From NCBI RefSeq assembly GCF_007992115.1, contig NZ_BJZQ01000009.1, positions 1-64,000 on the forward strand: DNA of 64,000 nt. The letters are read 5' to 3'. Positions 58,763 to 64,000 of this stretch are shown here, piece by piece. The notes under the pieces were generated by a model that saw nothing but the letters and a program-made list of their open reading frames with translations, ran no database searches and was not told where the DNA came from. This DNA comes from Aeromicrobium flavum. GTDB taxonomy: Bacteria; Actinomycetota; Actinomycetes; Propionibacteriales; Nocardioidaceae. Made by a program: the position numbers and the translations under genes. The number at the start of each line of letters is the position of its first letter. Position 1 is the first letter of the stretch.

Positions 58763-59254
58763 ATGCGCTGGGACCGACTCTTCGCCGATCTCGAGGGCGT
58801 CGCCGCCGACGCCCATGCCGAGGAGCGGGACGCGCTGGCCGAGGACCTGCGCGACGAGCAGTGGGCGAGCCTGTCATGGACGGACCTGCTCGGCGGCCCG
58901 GACGTCCGCCTGGACGTGGCCGGACTCGGCGAGGTCGGCGGCCGGGTCGTCGGCGTGGGCGACGTCCTGCTGGTCGAGGACGCGGGTCGCCGGCTGGTCG
59001 TGCTGCCCGAGGCGGTGACCGCGGTCGTCGGCACCGACGGACGCGCGGCCCCGGCGGCGGCCACGACGCGAACCCGCCGTCAGCTGGCCCGGGCCCTGCG
59101 CGACGCGGGCGCCCCGGTGCGGGTGGTGCGGCGCGACGGCCGGGCGGTGGAGGGGACGATCGTCGCCGCCGGCGCGGACTTCGTGCAGGTGGCGGCCGGC
59201 GACCGGCGGGTCAGTCTGCCGTGGGCGTGGATTGCGGCTCTCGTGGAGCGCTGA
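58763..59254 (+). CDS. hypothetical protein
   Basis: A 163-residue soluble protein (starts MRWDRLFADLEGV) with a helical N-terminus and a beta-rich C-terminal half (VRVVRRDGRAVEGTIVAAGADFVQVA...), reminiscent of small barrel folds. Family not recognised. Leaderless start set by TACGGT upstream. Its last 44 bases overlap the end of the convergent HTH gene. Confidence 0.65.
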   Translation: MRWDRLFADLEGVAADAHAEERDALAEDLRDEQWASLSWTDLLGGPDVRLDVAGLGEVGGRVVGVGDVLLVEDAGRRLVVLPEAVTAVVGTDGRAAPAAATTRTRRQLARALRDAGAPVRVVRRDGRAVEGTIVAAGADFVQVAAGDRRVSLPWAWIAALVER

Positions 59255-59456
59255 CCGCGGTGTCGCGAGCCGTCCGCTCGTACTGGCGGGCGATGTAGTC
59301 CTCCAGGGCGCTGGCCTCGATGCGCCACATCTTGCGGCCGCCCACCTGGAACCCGCGCAGCTCGCCCGACTTCAGCAGTCCCCACACGACCCGGACGTCC
59401 ACCTTGAGGGTGTCGGCGACGTCGTTCGCGGTGAGGAACTGGTGCTCGGGAGCCAT
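59211..59456 (-). CDS. BldC-like/excisionase-type HTH protein
   Basis: An 81-residue protein. FLTANDVADTLKVDVRVVWGLLKSGELRGFQVGGRKMWRIEASALEDYI is the MerR-like winged HTH of the excisionase/BldC group. Likely a developmental or general DNA-binding regulator. There is no integrase nearby, so a phage excisionase is less likely. It overlaps the convergent hypothetical gene. Confidence 0.8.
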   Translation of the reverse strand: MAPEHQFLTANDVADTLKVDVRVVWGLLKSGELRGFQVGGRKMWRIEASALEDYIARQYERTARDTAVSAPREPQSTPTAD

Positions 59457-59558
59457 GGCGTCATTCTCACACGCGACGGCGACACGGAGGCGCAGGTCAC
59501 GACCGGACTGTGGACGACCGGTGGCACCGCCGCGCCGCGACCCCGTATGACTGGGCGC

Positions 59559-60191
59559 ATGCATGTCACGGGGGGTGACACGTCCCGGCGCGCGATCGCC
59601 CGGCGCACCTCGATCTCCAGATGGCGCAACCCGCGCCTGGTCCTCGGCGCCTTCCTCGTCCTGGCGTCCGCCGTCGCCGGCGGCTGGTTGGTGGCCACCG
59701 CGCGCGACTCCACGGACTACTGGCTGGTCCGCTCGCCGGTGCGCGCCGGCGAGCCGGTCGACGCCGGTCAGCTACGTCCCGTCGCCGGCCGGGTGGACGC
59801 GGCGGCCTCCGCGGTGCTGATCCCCGCGAGGTACGGCGTGCCGCGAGGCGTGTGGGCGCGCGACGTCGGTGAGGGCACCCTGGTCGCCCGCGACGACGTC
59901 ACCCTGCGCGCCGAGCGCGGACGGCAGCTGGCGATGGCCCTGACCCCCGGATCGACGCCGCCCGACCTGGCCCCGGGGGAGCAGGTGGACGTCTGGGCAG
60001 GTCCGGGCGAGGCGGGCGACCCGAGCCTGTCCACCCGCCGCGTGCTGTCCGGAGTCAGTGTCGTCTCGGTCTCCCGCGCGGACGGCACCGGTGAGCGCAC
60101 CCTCGTCGTCGACACGGGCCGCGGCGGTCCCGAGGCCGAGGTCGTGTCCGCGCTGGCCGGCGGCCACCTGACCGTGGTGCGCGTGCCGTGA
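59559..60191 (+). CDS. SAF-domain protein (CpaB-like)
   Basis: A 210-residue protein with a membrane helix (about 28-46) and an outer SAF domain (VRAGEPVDAGQLRPV...RYGVPRGVWARDVGEG). CpaB/RcpC proteins act in Flp/Tad pilus assembly. An in-frame ATG at 59547 is possible. It overlaps the next gene by GTGA. Confidence 0.7.
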   Translation: MHVTGGDTSRRAIARRTSISRWRNPRLVLGAFLVLASAVAGGWLVATARDSTDYWLVRSPVRAGEPVDAGQLRPVAGRVDAAASAVLIPARYGVPRGVWARDVGEGTLVARDDVTLRAERGRQLAMALTPGSTPPDLAPGEQVDVWAGPGEAGDPSLSTRRVLSGVSVVSVSRADGTGERTLVVDTGRGGPEAEVVSALAGGHLTVVRVP

Positions 60192-61300
60192 CCGACCCGG
60201 TGCGGGTTGCCGTCGCCGCCTGCGGTGCCCACTGGGAGGCCGCGGCCCTGACGGAGATCGAGCGCGACCCGGGGCTGGTCCTGGTCCGGCGCTGCGTCGA
60301 CGTCGCCGACCTGCTCGCGTCGGCAGCGACCCATCGCATCGATGTCGCCCTGCTGGTCGTCGACGCTCCCGGCCTCGACGCGGGGGTCGTCGACCGCCTC
60401 GCCGGTCTCGGGGTGCGGTCTGCTGCGGTCGAGGCCGACGGCACCCATCTGGGGATCGGCCACACCGCGCGGCTCGGCGAGCTGGCCGCGGTGGGGTCCG
60501 TCCCCGTTCCCCTGCGCGAGCGTGAGCGCGAGCCCGGCCGGCTCGTGGCCGTGTGGGGACCGACCGGCGCTCCCGGACGCAGCACGCTGGCCGTCTCGCT
60601 CGCCGCCGCGGCAGCCGCCGCCGGACACGGCACGGTCCTCGTCGACGCGGACGTGTACGGCGGCTCGATCGGTCAGCTGCTGGGCGTCCTGGACGAGGTC
60701 AGCGGCGTCATGGCGGCCTGCCGCGACGTCAATCGCGGCCGCCCCGAGACCGCGGCGTCCCACCTGCTGCGGCTCGGCCCGCACTGGGACCTGATGACGG
60801 GCGTCCCCCGGGCGGACATGTGGCAGCACCTGAGACCTGACGCGCTCGAGACCGTCCTGCGCGGGCTGCGCCGCGATCACGACCTCGTCGTCGTGGACTG
60901 CGGCTTCGGGATCGAGGACGGTTACGGTCCGCCGTCGCGCGACCAGGTGTCGCGACGCGTGCTCGACCTGGCCGACGAGGTGATGGCGGTCGGGCGCGTC
61001 GACCCGGTCGGCCTCGCCCGGCTGGTGCGGGCCGTCGACGACGCCGGCCCGTGGGCGCGGCCGCCGCGGCTCGTCCTGAACGGGTTCCGCTCGGGCCTGG
61101 GGTGGACGGAGCGAGAGGTGGCGCAGACGGTCCGCGAGCTGACCGGCCACACGCCGTGGGCGTTCCTGCCGCACGACGGGCTCGGTCACGATCTCGCCCT
61201 GATGACCGGCCGGCCGCTGCGTGAGGTGGCACCGTCGTCGGGGTACGTCTCGCGCGTCGAACGGCTCGCGACCGACCTGGTCGGTCAGCCCAGCAGGTAG
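60188..61300 (+). CDS. CpaE/Rv3660c-like MinD-superfamily protein
   Basis: A 370-residue protein with an N-terminal receiver-like part (1-115) and a MinD-type domain starting WGPTGAPGRSTLAVSLA. The P-loop has Arg where Lys is expected, as a deviant Walker A. VLVDADVYGGSIGQLLG and VVVDCGFG are the switch regions. Homologues are called septum-site determining or Tad ATPases; TadA is not present here. Confidence 0.75.
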   Translation: MTDPVRVAVAACGAHWEAAALTEIERDPGLVLVRRCVDVADLLASAATHRIDVALLVVDAPGLDAGVVDRLAGLGVRSAAVEADGTHLGIGHTARLGELAAVGSVPVPLREREREPGRLVAVWGPTGAPGRSTLAVSLAAAAAAAGHGTVLVDADVYGGSIGQLLGVLDEVSGVMAACRDVNRGRPETAASHLLRLGPHWDLMTGVPRADMWQHLRPDALETVLRGLRRDHDLVVVDCGFGIEDGYGPPSRDQVSRRVLDLADEVMAVGRVDPVGLARLVRAVDDAGPWARPPRLVLNGFRSGLGWTEREVAQTVRELTGHTPWAFLPHDGLGHDLALMTGRPLREVAPSSGYVSRVERLATDLVGQPSR

Positions 61301-62001
61301 CGCCCGCGGCCGACGGTGTCGTAGATCGCCACGATCTCGGCGACGAGATTGGCGGCCCCGGCCACGAACAGCACGACGAGGGCCGCCCGGGCGAGCCACG
61401 GCCCCGCTGCCCGGGCGGGGACGACGCGCGCCAGCAGCCAGCCGGCCACGAAGAGGGGCACGAACGGGAACAGCGGGAAGACCCACGGCGCGAGCCCCGC
61501 CCACGCGACCCGGCTGCGCATCAGCCAGGCGCCGTCGCGCACCGCACGGTCGACGAGCGGCGCCATCGCGAGCAGGAAGAGGGCGGGCACCGACAGGGCC
61601 AGCGCGATGGCCGCCCACGTGGGCTCGAGCAGGGTGAAGTCCGGCCCGTCCTCGTGCACGAGGAACGCTCCGACCATGACCGTGCCACCGACCACCACGC
61701 AGGCCCGGCGGAACCAGGACGGGCCGAGGGTCAGGCTGCGCAGGGCGACGTAGATCCCGGCGCCCAGCACGCCCAGCACGGTGCCGGTGGTCAGCAGCAC
61801 GAGGGTGCCGCTCACGGTGAACTCGCCCATCGGGAAGCCGTCGCTGGTGATCACGCCGTGGTCCTCGCGGTTGAGCCCGGCGAGGAGCCCCATGAACAGG
61901 CGTCCGCCGACGCCGCCGACCAGCAGTCCGAGCCCGGCACCCACGCACGAGGCGACCGCCAGGCGGTGCGCGTCATCGATCGCGGCACGTCCCCATGTCA
62001 T
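61285..62001 (-). CDS. multispanning membrane protein
   Basis: A 238-residue hydrophobic protein with about six spans. No family recognised. It overlaps the end of the convergent CpaE-like gene by 16 bases. Confidence 0.6.
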   Translation of the reverse strand: MTWGRAAIDDAHRLAVASCVGAGLGLLVGGVGGRLFMGLLAGLNREDHGVITSDGFPMGEFTVSGTLVLLTTGTVLGVLGAGIYVALRSLTLGPSWFRRACVVVGGTVMVGAFLVHEDGPDFTLLEPTWAAIALALSVPALFLLAMAPLVDRAVRDGAWLMRSRVAWAGLAPWVFPLFPFVPLFVAGWLLARVVPARAAGPWLARAALVVLFVAGAANLVAEIVAIYDTVGRGRYLLG

Positions 62002-62070
62002 CGCAGCCTTCCTCTCATCCGGGGAAGGATGGCACGCCGCGGACGAGCCTGTCAGTAGCTCTTTCGGTGG

Positions 62071-62076
62071 TAAGTT
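62071..62076 (+). promoter_or_regulatory. -10 candidate for the WS/DGAT gene
   Basis: TAAGTT lies 43 bases before the ATG at 62120; unlike most genes here this would give a 35-40 nt leader with the SD-like AGGGGAG. Confidence 0.35.
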
Positions 62077-62119
62077 TCTGGATCACGTCACCACCGAGGC
62101 GAGGACAGCAGGGGAGCGC

Positions 62120-63526
62120 ATGCAACGACTGAGCCCGCTCGACGCGATGTTCCTGCACCGGGACCATCCCGAGACGCCGCGCCAGGTCGCCTCGCTCGCG
62201 ATTCTCTCGCCCGGCGACCGTCCCCTCGACTACGACCGCCTCATCCAGGTCATCAACGACCGCATCGACCTCGTGCCGCGCTACCGCCAGGTGCCGCGGC
62301 GGGTGCCCGGTGGACTCGGCATGCCGGTCTGGGTCGATGACGAGCACTTCGACCTCTCGCTGCACGTGCGCCGCTCGGCCCTGCCGCGTCCCGGCGGCCG
62401 CGACGCCCTCCACGACCTCGTCGGACGACTCGTCGCGCGCCGGCTCGACCATGAGCGCCCGCTGTGGGAGCTGTACCTGATCGAGGGCCTGCGCGGGGGC
62501 GAGCTGGCCCTGCTGTTCAAGTCACACCAGGCGCTCGTCGACGGATCGCACACGGTCGACCTGGCCCAGGTGCTGCTGGAGGAGACCCAGCGCGACCGGG
62601 CGATCCCGCACGACGAGTGGACGCCCCGCTCGGCGCCGGGCTCGCTCGAACTGCTGGCCGGGTCCGTGCGCTCCCAGGTGAGCCACCCCGCCGAGCTGCT
62701 GTGGAGCGGGGAGTACCAGTGGTCGCGGATCCTGTCGAAGCTGCCGGTGCTGGGTCCCGACTCGGCCACGCACGGTCCGCTGGTCGCGCCTCTGTCGCGA
62801 CACCGGCGGTTCACCACGGTCGGCGCCCCGCTGTCGGACTTCCGCCGGGTGCGCGACGAGCACGGCGGCACCGTCAACGACGTCATCCTCGCGGCGATCG
62901 CCGGCGGCCTGCGCGGCTGGATGCTCACCCGCGCGGAGCCCGTCACGGCGAAGACCGGCTTCCGCGCCATGGTGCCGATGTCGGTCACGCGCGACGGCCC
63001 CGCCGAGGGCGGGCACCCGACCTCCCTGGGGCCGCTCGTGCGCGGACTCATGCTCACGCTCCCGGTGGGGGAGTCGAACGCGGTCGTGCGGCTGCACCAG
63101 GTGTCGTACGCGCTGAAGGGCCATCGTGAGATGGGCTCGGCCGTCGCGGCGAACAAGATGGCCAGCCTTCCCGGCTTCGCCACCTCGACCTTCCACGCCG
63201 TCGGTGCGCGGGTGGCAGCCGACGAGGCGAACCGCCCGTACCACCTCGTCATCACGAACGTCCCCGGCCCGCAGGACCCGGTGTACATGGCCGGGCAGCA
63301 GCTGAAGGAGATCTACCCGGCGATCCCGCTGACGGGGCACCGCACGATCTCGGTGGGGGTGACGTCCTACGACGGTCACGTCTACTTCGGCATCGTCACC
63401 GACCGCGAGGCGGTCCCGGACGCCGACGTCCTGGGCCAGTGCATCCTCGAGGCCCTCGAGGAGCTGACCGAGACGATCGGTCCGCAGCGAACCCGCGCCC
63501 CGCGCGGACGGAAGAGGCCGACATGA
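62120..63526 (+). CDS. WS/DGAT-family acyltransferase, altered active site
   Basis: A 468-residue member of the wax ester synthase/diacylglycerol acyltransferase family, which makes storage lipids at the membrane. LSPLDAMFL, RPLWELYLIEGL, GGTVNDVILAAIAGGLR and VITNVPGP are family landmarks. The HHxxxDG active-site motif reads HQALVDG (residues 136-142): the second His is Gln. The enzyme may be inactive or changed. Overlaps the next gene by four bases. Confidence 0.85.
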   Translation: MQRLSPLDAMFLHRDHPETPRQVASLAILSPGDRPLDYDRLIQVINDRIDLVPRYRQVPRRVPGGLGMPVWVDDEHFDLSLHVRRSALPRPGGRDALHDLVGRLVARRLDHERPLWELYLIEGLRGGELALLFKSHQALVDGSHTVDLAQVLLEETQRDRAIPHDEWTPRSAPGSLELLAGSVRSQVSHPAELLWSGEYQWSRILSKLPVLGPDSATHGPLVAPLSRHRRFTTVGAPLSDFRRVRDEHGGTVNDVILAAIAGGLRGWMLTRAEPVTAKTGFRAMVPMSVTRDGPAEGGHPTSLGPLVRGLMLTLPVGESNAVVRLHQVSYALKGHREMGSAVAANKMASLPGFATSTFHAVGARVAADEANRPYHLVITNVPGPQDPVYMAGQQLKEIYPAIPLTGHRTISVGVTSYDGHVYFGIVTDREAVPDADVLGQCILEALEELTETIGPQRTRAPRGRKRPT

Positions 63527-63825
63527 GCCACGTCAGGGTCTACGCCGCCGCCGACCTCGCTGCGCTCCGGGCGCTGGCCGACGACCGGCCCGTCTCGCTC
63601 GAGGTGGTCGTGGCCGCCTCCGAGGACGAGGAGGACGAGTACGACGCGCTGCTGACCGCCGCCGAGGACGGTCGCGTGGTGGTGTGCGCCGAGGTCGAGG
63701 CCGACGACGCGCCGATCCGGAGAGAGGACCTTCAGGCCCTGCACGTCGATGCCGACGGCAGCGGCGACCTGGCCTGGTACGCGCCGCAGGAGCTCGACGA
63801 CGTCATCGAGCTCCTGGACGCGTAG
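63523..63825 (+). CDS. DUF6912-like small acidic protein
   Basis: A 100-residue acidic protein (starts MSHVRVYAAADLAALRALA). It resembles the DUF6912 proteins of actinobacteria; assignment is by overall pattern only. Coupled to the acyltransferase gene by ATGA. Confidence 0.55.
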   Translation: MSHVRVYAAADLAALRALADDRPVSLEVVVAASEDEEDEYDALLTAAEDGRVVVCAEVEADDAPIRREDLQALHVDADGSGDLAWYAPQELDDVIELLDA

Positions 63826-63828
63826 TCG

Positions 63829-64000
63829 TCAGAGCCGGGTGGTGCCGAACTCGACCTCTTCGCGCAGCGAGGCCGAGATCGCCTTGGCCACCTCGGGCTC
63901 GATCCGCTTGCCGATGAGCGGCAGCGACACCTTGACGTCGCCGTCGAGGGTCATGGCCGTGGTGGCGCCGGTGGCGGTGATCGTCGACGTGCCGCGCATG
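63829..64000 (-). CDS. DUF2505-like protein, C-terminal part
   Basis: The last 57 codons of a gene cut by the window end. TAMTLDGDVKVSLPLIGKRI and EPEVAKAISASLREEVEFG fit the C-terminus of DUF2505 (START-like, polyketide cyclase fold) proteins. It is convergent with the DUF6912-like gene; the start lies outside the window. Confidence 0.6.
   Translation of the reverse strand, partial: MRGTSTITATGATTAMTLDGDVKVSLPLIGKRIEPEVAKAISASLREEVEFGTTRL

Noticed and set aside
59211-59456. Phage excisionase
   Set aside because: The HTH belongs to the excisionase/BldC type, but there is no integrase or phage gene around and neighbours are housekeeping-like.

Overview
The window is a gene-dense, roughly 70% GC chromosomal segment of an actinobacterium. 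The order ahcY-mtrA-mtrB-lpqB, a SecA without the C-terminal zinc motif, a WS/DGAT-type acyltransferase, a BldC-like HTH protein, a deazaflavin (F420)-type reductase and homologues of mycobacterial Rv3235 and Rv3660c all fit Actinobacteria. My best guess is the family Nocardioidaceae, perhaps Aeromicrobium; that is inference from gene content, not a search result.

Layout. 0-4 kb: ABC exporter pair, a lysozyme-like secreted protein, dapD and trmL. 4.2-6.8 kb: D-methionine importer metQ-metN-metI. 7-9.7 kb: a small unknown, a leaderless lipoprotein, a frameshifted sulfurtransferase and a NYN-domain nuclease. 9.9-12.6 kb: furA-katG peroxide response with its operator. 12.7-14.1 kb: a low-GC islet with an AAA/DUF4143 ATPase preceded by four 22-23 bp repeats. 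14.2-17.2 kb: F420-type reductase, tRNA-Leu, bcp, DUF3618 and GroES-like proteins, FUSC-type permease. 17.2-17.75 kb: an attenuator-like unit (promoter, 20-codon leader ORF, terminator with U-tract, small ORF with two strong SD sites). 17.8-19.7 kb: paired malyl-CoA lyase/thioesterase-like genes. 20-30 kb: molybdenum cofactor genes (moeA, DUF6457, mobA) divergent from narGHJI-narK, followed by the remnant of a DASS transporter. 30-34.4 kb: DUF503, TetR/thioesterase divergon, nhaA, MarR. 34.5-42 kb: tRNA-Lys, dienelactone hydrolase, FAD oxidoreductase, glycerol operon glpK-hydrolase-glpD-nucleosidase. 42-44.2 kb: tRNA-His, orn, DsbA-like protein, amphi-Trp protein, tRNA-Arg. 44.3-57.8 kb: prsW, ahcY-mtrAB-lpqB, comF, hpf, response regulator, secA, Rv3235-like and LysM proteins. 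57.9-64 kb: hspR-like/hsp20, hypothetical proteins, CpaB-like/CpaE-like pair, WS/DGAT and DUF2505 (cut by the window end).

Two themes recur. First, many genes carry a TANNNT-like -10 box exactly 6-7 nt before an ATG or GTG, which predicts widespread leaderless transcription; operators (FurA, TetR) sit directly over these promoters. Second, operons are packed with ATGA/GTGA 4-nt overlaps, implying translational coupling. Nitrate respiration is supported by its own Mo-cofactor genes, and peroxide defence by furA-katG and bcp.

No gene-free stretch exceeds 300 bases. No CRISPR array, insertion sequence, integrase, rRNA or replication origin was seen. The best candidates for undescribed biology are the attenuator-like unit at 17.2-17.7 kb and the iteron-like repeats in front of the AAA/DUF4143 gene.
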